64,000 nucleotides of DNA from Oxalobacteraceae bacterium OTU3CINTB1 (GCA_024123955.1 CP099652.1:2728001-2792000), one strand, 5' to 3'. Counted from the stretch's first letter, positions 53,676 to 63,890 are shown. Notes: generated by a model not told the origin, from the sequence alone. Numbers and translations are program-made.

Positions 53676-56600
53676 ATGGATATCTCACGGTTTTTCATTG
53701 ATCGTCCGCGCTTCGCCACCGTTCTTTCGCTGTTCATTTTCCTGGTCGGCGTGCTGGCCATTTTCCAGCTGCCGATTTCGGAGTATCCGGAAGTGGCGCC
53801 GCCGCAGATCGTCGTGCGCGCGCAGTTCCCGGGCGCCAATCCGCGCGTGATTTCGGAAACCGTGGCCGCGCCGCTGGAAGAGCAGATCAACGGCCTGGAA
53901 AACATGTTGTACTTCGAAAGCCGCGCCACCGCCGACGGCAGCATGGCGCTGACGGTCACGTTCAAGATCGGCACGGTGCCGGAGCAGGCCGAGACGGCGG
54001 TGCAGAACCGCATCAACCGCGCCTTGCCACGGCTGCCGGAGATCGTCCGCACCATCGGCGTGACGACCGAGAAGCAGTCGCCCAACCTGACCATGGTGGT
54101 GCACATGGTCAGCCCCGACAACAGCCACGACGCGCTTTACCTGCGCAACTACGCCAACCTGAATGTGCGCGACGATTTGCTGCGCATACCGGGCATGGGA
54201 TCGGTGCTGCAATTCGGCGCCGGCGACTACGCGATGCGCGTGTGGCTCAATCCCCAGCAATTGTCGGCGCGCGGTATGACCGCCGGCGACGTGGTGTCGG
54301 CGATCCGCGAGCAGAACGCGCAGGTGGCTGCCGGCGTGGTCGGCTCGCCGCCGGCGCCGGACGACACGGATTTCCAGTTGCAGGTCAATGCGCAGGGCCG
54401 CCTGATCACGGAAGAGGACTTCTCCAACATCATCGTGCGCAGCGATCCGGCCAACGGCGCGGTGGTGCGCGTCAAGGATATCGGCCGCGTCGAGATGAGC
54501 GCCAGCACCTTCTCGCTGCGCAGCCTGTTGAATAACAAGGAGGCGGCGGCGATCGCCATCTTCCAGGCGCCGGGATCGAACGCGCTGCAACTGTCGGACG
54601 ACGTGCGGGCGACGATGGCGCGCCTGAAGGCCAACTTCCCCAAGGGTGTCGACTACAGCATCGTCTACGATCCGACGCGCTTCGTACAGACGTCGATCGA
54701 AAAAGTGGTGCACACCTTGATCGAGGCGGTGCTGCTGGTGGTGCTGGTGGTGATCATCTTCCTGCAGACTTGGCGCGCCTCGGTGATTCCGCTGCTGGCG
54801 GTCCCGGTGTCCATCGTCGGCACCTTCGCGGTGCTGCTGTTGCTCGGTTATTCGATCAACACACTGACCTTGTTCGGGCTGGTGCTGGCGATCGGTATCG
54901 TCGTCGATGACGCCATCGTGGTGGTGGAAAACGTCGAGCGCAACATCGCCGACGGCCTGACGCCGCACGACGCCACGGTGAAGGCGATGAACGAGGTCAG
55001 TGGGCCGATCATCGCCATCGCGCTGGTGTTGTGCGCTGTATTCATTCCGCTGACCTTCGTGCCCGGCCTGTCCGGCCAGTTCTACAAGCAGTTCGCCGCC
55101 ACCATCGCCATTTCGACCGTGATCTCGGCGTTCAATTCGCTGACCTTGTCGCCGGCGCTGGCAGCGCTGCTGCTGCGGCCCCACGACGCGCCCAAGGACC
55201 GCCTCTCGCGCGGCATGGACAAGGTGTTCGGCCGCTTCTTCCATTGGTTTAACTGCATGTTCCAGCGCCGCAGCGCAGCGTATAGCCGGGGCGTCACCGG
55301 TCTGCTGGGGCGCAAGTCGCTGGCGCTGGTGGTGTACGGCGTGCTGCTGCTGCTCACAGGGCTGCTGTTCACGCGCATCCCGAGCGGCTTCGTGCCGGCG
55401 CCGGACAAGCAGTACCTGATCGGCGTGGCGCAGCTGCCGGCCGGCTCCTCGCTGGCGCGCACCGAGAAGGTGATCCGCGACATGAGCGACATCGCGCTCA
55501 AGGTGCCGGGCATCACCGATTCGATCGCCTTCCCGGGCTTGTCGATCGCCGGCTTCTCGGCATCGCCGAACGAGGGCATCGTCTTCTTCGGCCTGGCGCC
55601 GTTCGACAAGCGCACCTCCGGCGACCTGTCCAAGGATGCGATCCTTGGCAAGGTCAATGGCGCGATCCAGCAGATCCAGGGCGCGCGCATGTTCGTGGTG
55701 CCGCCGCCGGCCGTCGACGGCCTCGGTAACGCGGGCGGCTTCAAGGTGCAGGTGCAGGATCGCGGCAGCCAGGGGGAGCAGGCGCTGTACGGCGCCGTTT
55801 GGGGCGTGCTCGGTCAGATCTACGGCAATCAAAAGTCGAGCATCGGCACGCCGTATTCGACCTACGACATCAACGTGCCGCAGCTGTTCGCCGACGTCGA
55901 CCGTACCAAGGCCAAGCAAATGGGCGTGCCGTTGCAGGATATCTACGACACCTTGCAGATCAATCTGGGCTCCTTGTACGTGAACGACTTCACCCGCTTC
56001 GGCAAGACCTACCAGGTGGTGGTGCAGGCCGACGCGCCGTTCCGCTCGCGCGCCGACAGCATCGCGCGGCTGGAGACGCGCAATTCGGCCGGGCAGATGG
56101 TGCCGCTGAGCTCCGTCATGCAGGTCAATCCGACCTTCGGTCCGACCCGCGTGACACGCTACAACGGCTTCCCGTCGGCCGACATCAACGGCGCCGCCAA
56201 CCCGGGCTTCTCGAGCGGGCAGTCGGAGGCGGAGATCGAACGGCTGGTCAAGACCCTGCCGCGCGGTATGTCGTACGAGTGGACCGACCTGGCCTACCAG
56301 GACCGGCTGACGCGTTCCGTGACCTTGCCGGGGCTGGACATCAAGATTCCGACCCTGGGCGCGGTGCTGTTCCTGTCGGTGGTGCTGGTGGTGCTGGTGC
56401 TGACCGCGCAATACGAGAGCTGGAGCCTGCCGCTGGCGATCATCATGATCGTGCCGATGTGTATTCTGTCGGCGTTGTTCGGCGTGTGGCTGTCGCACTT
56501 TCCGCCGTTCGGCCAGGCGGGGGATTTGAATCTGTTCACGCAGGTGGCACTGGTGGTGCTGGTCGGCCTGGCGTGCAAGAACGCGATTCTGATCGTGGAA

Positions 56601-57008
56601 TTCGCCAAGGAGCTGGAAGAGCAGGGCAAGCCGATGGTGGATGCCGTCATCGAAGCCTGCCATCTGCGTCTGCGGCCGATTTTGATGACGTCGATCGCCT
56701 TCTGCGCAGGCGTGATACCGCTGATCCTCGGCAGCGGCGCGGGCAGCGAGATGCGCCGCGCGATGGGGATCGCGGTTTTCTCCGGCATGGTCGGCGTGAC
56801 CTTGTTCGGGATTTTCCTGACGCCGGTGTTCTACGCTTTGCTGCGCAAGGGTACCGAGAAACGTCGCGCCCACGCGGAAGAACTGCGGAGAGAGATCGAC
56901 GCCGCCGCGCATCCGTTCCATGCCGGTGTCGATGATGCCGGTCCCGCCGGGGCGCCCGCCGCGCACAAGTCACCATCGGCGCACGAGCCACGCAAGGAGG
57001 ACTTATGA
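53676..57008 (+). CDS. RND multidrug efflux pump (MexF/OqxB-like)
   Basis: 1110 residues with twelve membrane helices, the hydrophobe/amphiphile (HAE-1) type. MDISRFFIDRPRFATVLS is the usual N-terminus. GIVVDDAIVVVENVERN in helix 4 has the proton-relay Asp pair, and YSINTLTLFGLVLAIG precedes it. LVVLVGLACKNAILIVEFAKE in the C-terminal half carries the partner Lys. It exchanges protons for drugs from the periplasm. It is about 50 residues longer than MexF because of a charged, His/Ala-rich C-terminal tail. The stop overlaps the outer-membrane channel gene by four bases. Confidence 0.96.
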   Translation: MDISRFFIDRPRFATVLSLFIFLVGVLAIFQLPISEYPEVAPPQIVVRAQFPGANPRVISETVAAPLEEQINGLENMLYFESRATADGSMALTVTFKIGTVPEQAETAVQNRINRALPRLPEIVRTIGVTTEKQSPNLTMVVHMVSPDNSHDALYLRNYANLNVRDDLLRIPGMGSVLQFGAGDYAMRVWLNPQQLSARGMTAGDVVSAIREQNAQVAAGVVGSPPAPDDTDFQLQVNAQGRLITEEDFSNIIVRSDPANGAVVRVKDIGRVEMSASTFSLRSLLNNKEAAAIAIFQAPGSNALQLSDDVRATMARLKANFPKGVDYSIVYDPTRFVQTSIEKVVHTLIEAVLLVVLVVIIFLQTWRASVIPLLAVPVSIVGTFAVLLLLGYSINTLTLFGLVLAIGIVVDDAIVVVENVERNIADGLTPHDATVKAMNEVSGPIIAIALVLCAVFIPLTFVPGLSGQFYKQFAATIAISTVISAFNSLTLSPALAALLLRPHDAPKDRLSRGMDKVFGRFFHWFNCMFQRRSAAYSRGVTGLLGRKSLALVVYGVLLLLTGLLFTRIPSGFVPAPDKQYLIGVAQLPAGSSLARTEKVIRDMSDIALKVPGITDSIAFPGLSIAGFSASPNEGIVFFGLAPFDKRTSGDLSKDAILGKVNGAIQQIQGARMFVVPPPAVDGLGNAGGFKVQVQDRGSQGEQALYGAVWGVLGQIYGNQKSSIGTPYSTYDINVPQLFADVDRTKAKQMGVPLQDIYDTLQINLGSLYVNDFTRFGKTYQVVVQADAPFRSRADSIARLETRNSAGQMVPLSSVMQVNPTFGPTRVTRYNGFPSADINGAANPGFSSGQSEAEIERLVKTLPRGMSYEWTDLAYQDRLTRSVTLPGLDIKIPTLGAVLFLSVVLVVLVLTAQYESWSLPLAIIMIVPMCILSALFGVWLSHFPPFGQAGDLNLFTQVALVVLVGLACKNAILIVEFAKELEEQGKPMVDAVIEACHLRLRPILMTSIAFCAGVIPLILGSGAGSEMRRAMGIAVFSGMVGVTLFGIFLTPVFYALLRKGTEKRRAHAEELRREIDAAAHPFHAGVDDAGPAGAPAAHKSPSAHEPRKEDL

Positions 57009-58429
57009 TCACGTCGCGCCGCATGGCGTCCCTGCGTCCGGCCGGCCTGGCCATCGCTGTGTCGCTGGCGCTGGCGGCTTGTTCGAGCGCGCCGCCCGCC
57101 AGGCATTTCGAACCTGTGCTGGGCGCCGGCTTCACCAACGCGCCGGCCAGCGCCAAGGCCGAGGAACCGGTCAGCCAGTTCTGGCGCGGCTTTAACGATC
57201 CGCTGCTCGATAGCCTGGTGGAGCGGGCGCTGTCGGCCAACACCGACGTGCGCTCGGCCGCCGCCAGCCTGCGCGAGGCGCGCGCGCTGAACCGCTTCGC
57301 CGACGCCAATCTGCTGCCCAGCATTGGCGTGAACGCGGGCGCCGCGCGCATCCGCGGGCCGAACGACGCCGGCGTCGTCAGCACCACCAACAACTACTCG
57401 GCCGGTCTGGATGTCAGCTGGGAGGCCGACCTGTTCGGCCGCCTGGGCGACGCCCGGCGCGCGGCCGAGGCCAATGTGCTGGCCGGCGCGGCCGGCGTGC
57501 GGGCGGCGCAAGTGAGCGTGGCGGCCGAGGTGGCGCGCAACTACTTCGACTTGCGCGGCTTGCAGGAGCAGTTGCGCGTTGCCGTGTCCTCGCTGGAGAC
57601 GCAGAACGAGGCGCTCAAGCTGGTGGACGCGCGGCTTGATGTCGGCCGTGGCACGGCGCTCGACAGCGAACGCGCGCGGGCGCTGGTGAAATCGACGGCC
57701 GCCAATATCCCGGCGCTGGAATCGGCGCTGATACGCACGCGCTACCGCATCGCGGTGCTGTGCGGCCAGCAGCCGACGGGGCTGGACGCGGAGCTGGAGC
57801 CTGTGAAACCTTTGCCCGGGTTGCAGGCGGTCGAACTGTCGGCGATCGGCTCGCCGGCGGCGCTGCTGCGGCGTCGTCCCGATATCCAGCTGGCCGAGGC
57901 GCAGGTCAGCGCGGCGGCGGCGCAGGTGGGCGTGGCGCGCAGCGCGCTGTTCCCGCAAATTGTGCTGGGCGGGACGTTGGGACAGAACGCCCAGCATCTG
58001 AGCGAACTGGCGAAAGGACCGGCCTATGTCTACAACCTGGGGGCGCAACTGACATGGAATTTGCTGGACTTCGGGCGTATCCGCGCGCAGATCGCCGCCG
58101 CCGACGCGCGCAACGACGGGGCGATGATCGCCTATGAGCGCGCGGTGCTGACGGCGCTGGAGGAGACCGAGGGCGCGCTGGCGGCGTACACGCGCAGCCA
58201 GCGGCAGGCGGCGCTGCTGTACGAGGCAGCGCAGTCGTCGGAGCAGGCGGCGCTGATCGCGCGCGAGCGCTTCGCGGTCGGCTCCACCGATTTCCTCACG
58301 GTGCTCGACGCCGAGCGCGAGCTACTGACGGCGCGCGACAGGCTGGCGCAATCGCAGGCGGGAGCGGCGACCACGCTGGTGGCGGTGTACAAGGCGCTGG
58401 CGGGTGGATGGGAAGTACCGAGCCAATAA
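57005..58429 (+). CDS. RND efflux outer-membrane channel lipoprotein (OprM/NodT family)
   Basis: 474 residues. A lipoprotein signal (LALAACSS, Cys about 24). It has duplicated outer-membrane-efflux domains, with SQFWRGFNDPLLDSLVERAL near 57, YSAGLDVSWEADLFGRLGDA near 128, SPAALLRRRPDIQLAEAQV near 282 and VGSTDFLTVLDAERELLTAR near 424. It forms the trimeric exit duct for the pump. The start overlaps the pump stop (ATGA), so all three subunits are made together. Confidence 0.95.
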   Translation: MITSRRMASLRPAGLAIAVSLALAACSSAPPARHFEPVLGAGFTNAPASAKAEEPVSQFWRGFNDPLLDSLVERALSANTDVRSAAASLREARALNRFADANLLPSIGVNAGAARIRGPNDAGVVSTTNNYSAGLDVSWEADLFGRLGDARRAAEANVLAGAAGVRAAQVSVAAEVARNYFDLRGLQEQLRVAVSSLETQNEALKLVDARLDVGRGTALDSERARALVKSTAANIPALESALIRTRYRIAVLCGQQPTGLDAELEPVKPLPGLQAVELSAIGSPAALLRRRPDIQLAEAQVSAAAAQVGVARSALFPQIVLGGTLGQNAQHLSELAKGPAYVYNLGAQLTWNLLDFGRIRAQIAAADARNDGAMIAYERAVLTALEETEGALAAYTRSQRQAALLYEAAQSSEQAALIARERFAVGSTDFLTVLDAERELLTARDRLAQSQAGAATTLVAVYKALAGGWEVPSQ

Positions 58430-58430
58430 A

Positions 58431-58456
58431 GTGTGACGCGCACCCATGTTTTTTTT
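58431..58456 (+). terminator. Probable terminator after pump operon
   Basis: GTGTG-ACG-CGCAC forms a short 5-bp stem (one G-T pair), followed by CCATG and eight T residues. The stem is weak and the T-run is offset. Confidence 0.4.
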
Positions 58457-58468
58457 ACATCGAACGAT

Positions 58469-58498
58469 TTGACGGCACAAGTTAGTTATACAATTACT
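58469..58498 (+). promoter_or_regulatory. Candidate promoter of PEP-CTERM gene
   Basis: TTGACG, 18 bases, ATTACT, about 57 bases upstream of the start. Good -35, fair -10. Confidence 0.45.
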
Positions 58499-58554
58499 AC
58501 GCGTTGTGTACCCAGTCTTCTGAGTTCGATCGTAATTATTTACGGGGAAAAATC

Positions 58555-59139
58555 ATGCCAAGGTTAAATTATGTACGGCGTCTGATGGCGCTTGTGATTG
58601 TGACTGCGGCAATGGGTTTTGGCATGGCGAAAGCAGAGGGAATCAGTCCTGTTCCGTACCAACTGCTGATACATACGGAAGACATCCCGAATTTTGACGA
58701 AAGAGGTTCCGCGAGTAATGTGGTGTGGGACTTTTACGTTGGGTCCGGCGCTTCAATTACCAGCCTCAAGTGGGATGTGAACGTGACGAGTTATGCCGGC
58801 AGCTACTTGTCCGAAATGAAAATCACCTTCAGCGATTCACTGGGCACGGGCGTCACTTTCACGCCCGGCGACGGCGATGATTTTGACGGGACAGCAGATT
58901 ACGCGGGCTTCCAGAATCTGGGCGACCTGGGACAGATTTTTGCAGTGGGTGCCGATGGCATTTTGCGCGTCGAGTTTCATGACGGATTCAAGGACCTTGC
59001 GTTTGACGAACCGGAGGGCAGGTGGAACTACGGCACGCTGTCCGTTGGTGTTTCTCCCGTGCCCGAACCACCTGTCTTTGCGATGATGCTGGGTGGGTTG
59101 TTGTTGGTCTCGGCCGTTGTCAAGCGGCGTCGCTGTTAG
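58555..59139 (+). CDS. PEP-CTERM sorting domain protein
   Basis: 194 residues from the ATG with ribosome site ACGGGGAAA. A signal peptide ends near MAKAEG (about 28). The mature chain is acidic and beta-rich, with GDGDDFDGTADY and no known domain. The C-terminus has the full PEP-CTERM signal: VPEPPVFAMMLGGLLLVSAV and KRRRC, i.e. V-P-E-P, one helix, then a basic tail. An exosortase would cut and anchor or release it at the surface; none is in the window. Base use here is less GC-rich than in neighbours. Likely an extracellular or biofilm-matrix protein. Confidence 0.88.
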   Translation: MPRLNYVRRLMALVIVTAAMGFGMAKAEGISPVPYQLLIHTEDIPNFDERGSASNVVWDFYVGSGASITSLKWDVNVTSYAGSYLSEMKITFSDSLGTGVTFTPGDGDDFDGTADYAGFQNLGDLGQIFAVGADGILRVEFHDGFKDLAFDEPEGRWNYGTLSVGVSPVPEPPVFAMMLGGLLLVSAVVKRRRC

Positions 59140-59220
59140 AACCCGTATTTTCAAATTTCCAGCAAATAGTTGTTCCCGAAGAGTGGCCAGTTCCTCAACG
59201 ATCGCTACCGGAGTTCTAAA

Positions 59221-60456
59221 ATGTTGACACGCATTTTCCATCAGTGGCTCATCCGGGTTTTTTCAAAGCAAGGCGCGATAATACTCGCGATGGCATCGGG
59301 TTTTTTTGCCGGTCCCGTACATGCTGGAGCGACGTTCGAACCCGCGAAACCGATTCCGCTCTATTCCTATTTCACAACGGGTGATGTGAATGCCGTGGTG
59401 ACAGCGCCATCGGTCCTTCCGACGCCATCATTTGTACTGATGGGTGGAGGTCCCGATGTCGATCCCGCCTTTCGATGGTTGATCCAACGGGCCGGCATCA
59501 CACCAGGTACCGGAGGGCGGTTCGTGGTCATTCGGGCCACCGGAACGGAGGCTTATAACCCTTATATATTTTATAGCGATGAGACGTTGTCGACCTCTAA
59601 GACGATCGCCGACTTGTGGGTGGGCGGCGCCTCGCTGGGCCTGACATCGGTGGAGACGCTGGTGATTCCGAGTGTCAAAGCGGCGAATAGTCCGGCCGTC
59701 AATGCCATCCTGGCGAAGGCCAACGTCGTGTTCATCGCCGGCGGGGATCAGAGTCAGTACATCCGTTTTTGGAAAGGTACGGCGCTCGAACAGACCTTGA
59801 AGACATTGATGCAGAAAAATGTCCCTGTCGGTGGCACCAGCGCGGGGTTGGCAGTGCTGGGGCAATTCGATTATTCGGCGCTCTATAAATCCGCTACGTC
59901 GGAAGCGTCGATGCTCGATCCTTACTCCAAGGACATCACGTTCGACCCAAATCCCTTGAGCCTGCAAGGCGGCTTTATCGCACCGCCAGCATTGGCAAAT
60001 ATGATTTTCGATTCGCACTTCGACAGCCGCGATCGGATGGGGCGCTTTATCACCTTTATTTCAAGAATAGTGGCGCCGACGGTAACGCCGGGCGGCACCT
60101 TCGGATGCATCGGCGGCGTGCTGCCCGCATCGTCCAGCGGCAATACGACCGCGCGCGGCATCGGCATCGGCGTCGAGACCGCATTGCTGGTCCAGGGAAA
60201 TGGCAACGGGAATCCTGTTACTGCGAAACGGGTCACCAACGTTTCGACAACAACGGAAAGCGCTGTGTATTTTGTCCGTCCCTCTGTCGCGCCAAGTGTA
60301 TGCAAATCCAAAACACCCCTCACAGTCGCCAATGTCGAAGTAAAAAAGCTGGCGGACTCGAATACGGTCTTCAATATCACCGACTGGACAGGCGTACCAC
60401 TGTATAAACAGTTGGACGTCACCGCCGGCGTGTTATTCCCTGCGGACTGGTACTGA
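59221..60456 (+). CDS. Secreted cyanophycinase-like S51 peptidase
   Basis: 411 residues from MLTRIFHQW (ribosome site CCGGAG). A signal peptide ends near AGPVHAG (about 35). The class I glutamine-amidotransferase-like fold has NVVFIAGGDQSQYIRFWKG at about 165-185 and VGGTSAGLAVLG, where Ser207 is the S51 nucleophile in G-x-S-A-G. Later HFDSRDRMGRFITFI resembles the cyanophycinase H-F-x-x-R-x-R block. Cyanophycinase cuts the storage polymer multi-L-arginyl-poly-L-aspartate into beta-Asp-Arg. Export makes it an extracellular enzyme. It could be another S51 peptidase. It sits 81 bases after the PEP-CTERM gene. Confidence 0.85.
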   Translation: MLTRIFHQWLIRVFSKQGAIILAMASGFFAGPVHAGATFEPAKPIPLYSYFTTGDVNAVVTAPSVLPTPSFVLMGGGPDVDPAFRWLIQRAGITPGTGGRFVVIRATGTEAYNPYIFYSDETLSTSKTIADLWVGGASLGLTSVETLVIPSVKAANSPAVNAILAKANVVFIAGGDQSQYIRFWKGTALEQTLKTLMQKNVPVGGTSAGLAVLGQFDYSALYKSATSEASMLDPYSKDITFDPNPLSLQGGFIAPPALANMIFDSHFDSRDRMGRFITFISRIVAPTVTPGGTFGCIGGVLPASSSGNTTARGIGIGVETALLVQGNGNGNPVTAKRVTNVSTTTESAVYFVRPSVAPSVCKSKTPLTVANVEVKKLADSNTVFNITDWTGVPLYKQLDVTAGVLFPADWY

Positions 60457-60527
60457 GGGCGCGCGCCGATTGACGCCGCTTGCGGGGAACACGGAAGTTT
60501 TAAAACGATCACCTGGGAGGGAAGTGA

Positions 60528-63239
60528 ATGCCATATGAGCGCGGGGACCGGCCGGTTCCAAAGTGTATCGCCATAAGAATACTGGAGGCCTTCGGCCGCA
60601 CGGCCACGGCCGGTTTGCTGGCCACGCTAGCCGTTCCGGCCGCCGCGCAAGATGCGCCACCGATGCCAAAGGTTGAAATAACCGGCTCCTCGATCAAGCG
60701 CATCAATGCCGAAACCGCGTTGCCGGTGCAATTGATTACCCGTGCAGACATTGAGAAAAGTGGGACCACCACGGCGGCTGAACTGCTGTCGAAGGTGTCC
60801 GCCAACGCGGCGGCGCTGACCGACGGCGCCAGTTTCAGCGACATTGCCGGACAGCGCGGCTTCAACGGCGCCAACCTGCGCGGCATTGGCGTGTCGTCAA
60901 CGCTGGTGTTGCTCAATGGCCGGCGCCTGGCCAACTTTGCCTCCCCGGGCGGCAACGCCGGCGTCGACCTGAACGCGATCCCGTCGGCGGCGATCGACCG
61001 GGTCGAAGTGCTCAAGGACGGCGCCTCGGCCATTTATGGCACGGATGCGATCGGCGGCGTGATCAACTTCATCACGCGCCGCAATTACGAAGGCGCCGAC
61101 GCCAGCGCCTACTACGCCGACACCCAGCATGGCGGTGCGCGCAAGGCGATGGCAACCTTGTCGGGCGGCATCGGTAATCTGGCGACCGATCGCTACAACG
61201 TAATGGGCGTGTTCGATTACCAGGACACGGGCAGCCTGCGCTCGTCGCAGCGCAGCTGGATCGGTTCGGCATACCAGCCCGATATCAATCTCGATTCGGG
61301 CAGTTCGAACACCTTTCCCGCAAACTTCCGCCGCACGCGCGCCAACGGCACCACCGCCACCGGCCCCCGGATGAATCCGAGTGCGCCGGCCTGCAATCCG
61401 CCGGCAACTGTTTATGCGCCGGAGAGCTTCGTCGGCGCGGCTGCCTGCATGTACGATTACATGCAGGACACCGAACTGTTCCCGGATTCGAAGCGCGTGT
61501 CGCTGCTCACGCGTGGCCAGTTCGCGCTCGACAAGGACACAACCTTGTACGGTGAATTGCTTCTCAACAAAACGTCGACCACTTACCGCATCAGCGCATT
61601 GACCATCTCCGGCGAGATTTATCCCCTGGCCGGGCAGTATTATCCCCACGCGCTGGTGACCACCAATAAAACGCCGCTCAACGTCAATATGCGCCTGACC
61701 GAAGGCGGGCCGCGGACCAACGACATCGATGCGACGGCCACGCGCATGGTGCTCGGCGGCAAGGGGATTGCGCTGGGCTGGGACTACGACATGGCGCTCA
61801 ATCACAGCGTCAACAAGGTCGACGACCAGTATGTCGATGGTTACGTCAAGACGACGATGTTCGATAATGCTTTCGCGTCCGGGATCATCAATCCCTTCGG
61901 ACCATCCGGCCCTGAGGGGCTGGCCCTGCTGGCCGCCGCCAAGGTCAACGACCTGGCGCGCCACTCGCGCGGCACGACCGACTCGTTCGATGTGAAGGCC
62001 ACGCGCGACTTGTTCGAGATGGCTGGCGGCAGCGCCGCCGTCGCGCTCGGCGTTGAGTACCGGCGCGAAAAGATGGCGTTTACGCCGTCCGCATTGCTGA
62101 TGGCGGGGGAAATTCGCGGCGAAGGCACGGCCACGCCGTTTTCCGGCGGACGCAACGTCAAGGCCGCTTATGTCGAGTTCAACCTGCCGTTGCTGGCCAG
62201 CCTCGAGGCGCAGTTGGCGCTGCGCCACGACCGCTACAACGATGTCGGTTCGACGACCAACCCGAAGGTCGGCGTGCGTTGGAATCCGATCAAGCAGTTG
62301 GTGGTGCGCGGCTCGTACGGCACCGGCTTTCGCGCGCCATCGCTTGCCGACCTGTACAGTCCGGTGCGGCTGGGCCAAGCCAACGGCATCTACAACGACC
62401 CGCTCGGCTGCATCAAGGTCGGGGCGATCGACAACACCGAAAATCCCGATTACTGCGGCCTGCAACCGGACAAGCTCAGGGGCGGCTCGTCGCAGCTGCG
62501 CCCGGAGGAGTCGAAGCAGTATTCGCTGGGCCTAGTGCTCGAACCGCATCGCGACATCACGGCAACGCTGGACTATTGGCGCATCAAAAAAACCGATGTG
62601 ATTGTCTCGCCGGAAGGGTCTTACTTTAGCGACCCGGTGCGCAATGCCGCCTACATCATCCGCGGCGAGCCAGACCCGGCCCTGCCAGGCATACCGGGAC
62701 CGATTCTGTCGATCGATTCGCGCCTGCGCAATATCGGCGCGCTGGAAACATCGGGCATCGACCTGGGCTTCAACTGGCGCTCGCCGGCCACCAACCTGGG
62801 TCGAGTGGGTGTCACGCTCAACGGCACCTATGTGTTCGACTACAAGACGCGCGAGGCGGCCGACGGCCCCGATATCAGCGCGCTGGGCGTCTACACCAAC
62901 GACCAGGTCATCCAGCGCTGGCGCCATACGGTGAGCCTGGACTACGACCGCGGGCCGCTCAGCGTGACTTTGCAGCAAACCTTCCTGAGCGGCTATCGTG
63001 ACCAAAACCTGTTGGCCGATGGGACGGTCCATCGCGTCGATTCTTATTCCTTGCTCGACCTGACCGGCGCGTACCAAATTTCGGCGGCGCTAAAGCTCAG
63101 GGCAGGGATCAAGAACCTGCTCGACAAGAATCCCCCGCGCTCGAACCAGTTGTTCAGTTTTTCGGTCGGTTACGATCCCAGTTATACCGATCCGCGCGGA
63201 CGCCAGTTCTACACCGCGCTGGCGTACGCGTTCAGATAG
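60528..63239 (+). CDS. TonB-dependent outer-membrane receptor
   Basis: 903 residues. A basic N-terminus and signal segment ends near AVPAAAQ (about 41). The plug domain (about 50-190) has VEITGSSIKRINAETALPVQ, GFNGANLRGIGVSSTLVLLN and VEVLKDGASAIYGTDAIGGV followed by INFITRRN (separate blocks). The beta-barrel fills the rest, with RGSYGTGFRAPSLADLY and LDYWRIKKTDVI. The C-terminus FYTALAYAFR ends near an aromatic, as in TonB receptors of this type (RagA/CirA-like without SusD). It imports a large or scarce nutrient. Neighbour context hints at peptide or cyanophycin breakdown products, not proven. The ribosome site GGGAGGGAAG is strong. Confidence 0.93.
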   Translation: MPYERGDRPVPKCIAIRILEAFGRTATAGLLATLAVPAAAQDAPPMPKVEITGSSIKRINAETALPVQLITRADIEKSGTTTAAELLSKVSANAAALTDGASFSDIAGQRGFNGANLRGIGVSSTLVLLNGRRLANFASPGGNAGVDLNAIPSAAIDRVEVLKDGASAIYGTDAIGGVINFITRRNYEGADASAYYADTQHGGARKAMATLSGGIGNLATDRYNVMGVFDYQDTGSLRSSQRSWIGSAYQPDINLDSGSSNTFPANFRRTRANGTTATGPRMNPSAPACNPPATVYAPESFVGAAACMYDYMQDTELFPDSKRVSLLTRGQFALDKDTTLYGELLLNKTSTTYRISALTISGEIYPLAGQYYPHALVTTNKTPLNVNMRLTEGGPRTNDIDATATRMVLGGKGIALGWDYDMALNHSVNKVDDQYVDGYVKTTMFDNAFASGIINPFGPSGPEGLALLAAAKVNDLARHSRGTTDSFDVKATRDLFEMAGGSAAVALGVEYRREKMAFTPSALLMAGEIRGEGTATPFSGGRNVKAAYVEFNLPLLASLEAQLALRHDRYNDVGSTTNPKVGVRWNPIKQLVVRGSYGTGFRAPSLADLYSPVRLGQANGIYNDPLGCIKVGAIDNTENPDYCGLQPDKLRGGSSQLRPEESKQYSLGLVLEPHRDITATLDYWRIKKTDVIVSPEGSYFSDPVRNAAYIIRGEPDPALPGIPGPILSIDSRLRNIGALETSGIDLGFNWRSPATNLGRVGVTLNGTYVFDYKTREAADGPDISALGVYTNDQVIQRWRHTVSLDYDRGPLSVTLQQTFLSGYRDQNLLADGTVHRVDSYSLLDLTGAYQISAALKLRAGIKNLLDKNPPRSNQLFSFSVGYDPSYTDPRGRQFYTALAYAFR

Positions 63240-63344
63240 CCCGCACCGGGGAGGCGGCCGTCAAGTGGGCCGCGATGCCATGGTCTGGCAAAGCGGCCGT
63301 TCGCCCCCATCTGATCGGTTTCCCCTGAACATAACGAAACCGAC

Positions 63345-63890
63345 ATGCGGATTTTTCTACGCGCGCTTGTGATTGCCGTGGTCCTGATCCTGGGTACGGC
63401 TTTGCTCGAGCCTGTCGTCGAAAGGGCGCTTTATCCGATGCGCCTGGCGGCGATGCCCAAGCCCATTGCGCTTCCGGTGCCTGTCGAAGGCGTGCGGGCG
63501 CGTGCGCTGCGCGACACCTGGGGTGGCGCGCGTAGCGAGGGACGCAAACACCAGGGTATCGACATCTTCGCCAGGCGCGGCACCCCCGTGCTGTCGAGTA
63601 CCGAAGGCATTGTGCTACGGGCCGGCAGCAACCGGCTCGGCGGCCTGGTGGTGTGGGTGATGGGGCCGGGCGGTCAGCGTCACTACTACGCCCACCTGGA
63701 TCGCCATGCGCACGTGGAAACTGGCATGCGCATCGAGGCCGGCCGGGTTCTGGGTTACGTCGGCGATACCGGCAACGCCAAAGGCACGCCGCCGCATCTG
63801 CACTATGGCGTGTACGACGTTGGCGGTGCGATCAATCCGTATCCGCTACTGCGCGCTGAGCGTCTTACGGCCGGGATCGTGTCCGAATGA
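63345..63890 (+). CDS. M23 family metallopeptidase
   Basis: 181 residues. A single N-terminal membrane anchor or signal (about 5-22). The LytM-type domain (about 55-175) has the zinc ligands in HQGIDIF (His69, Asp73) and HLHYG (His151, His153), and HYYAHLD with His117. So it is complete. These enzymes cut peptidoglycan cross-links or glycyl peptides in the periplasm. The ribosome site is weak. 105 bases after the TonB receptor gene; a short GCGGCC/GGCCGC hairpin (63254-63273) lies between. Confidence 0.9.
   Translation: MRIFLRALVIAVVLILGTALLEPVVERALYPMRLAAMPKPIALPVPVEGVRARALRDTWGGARSEGRKHQGIDIFARRGTPVLSSTEGIVLRAGSNRLGGLVVWVMGPGGQRHYYAHLDRHAHVETGMRIEAGRVLGYVGDTGNAKGTPPHLHYGVYDVGGAINPYPLLRAERLTAGIVSE

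Noticed and set aside
53685..56966. 1093-codon minus-strand open frame opposite the RND pump gene
   Set aside because: His/Arg/Gln-rich antisense frame with no domain or ribosome site.
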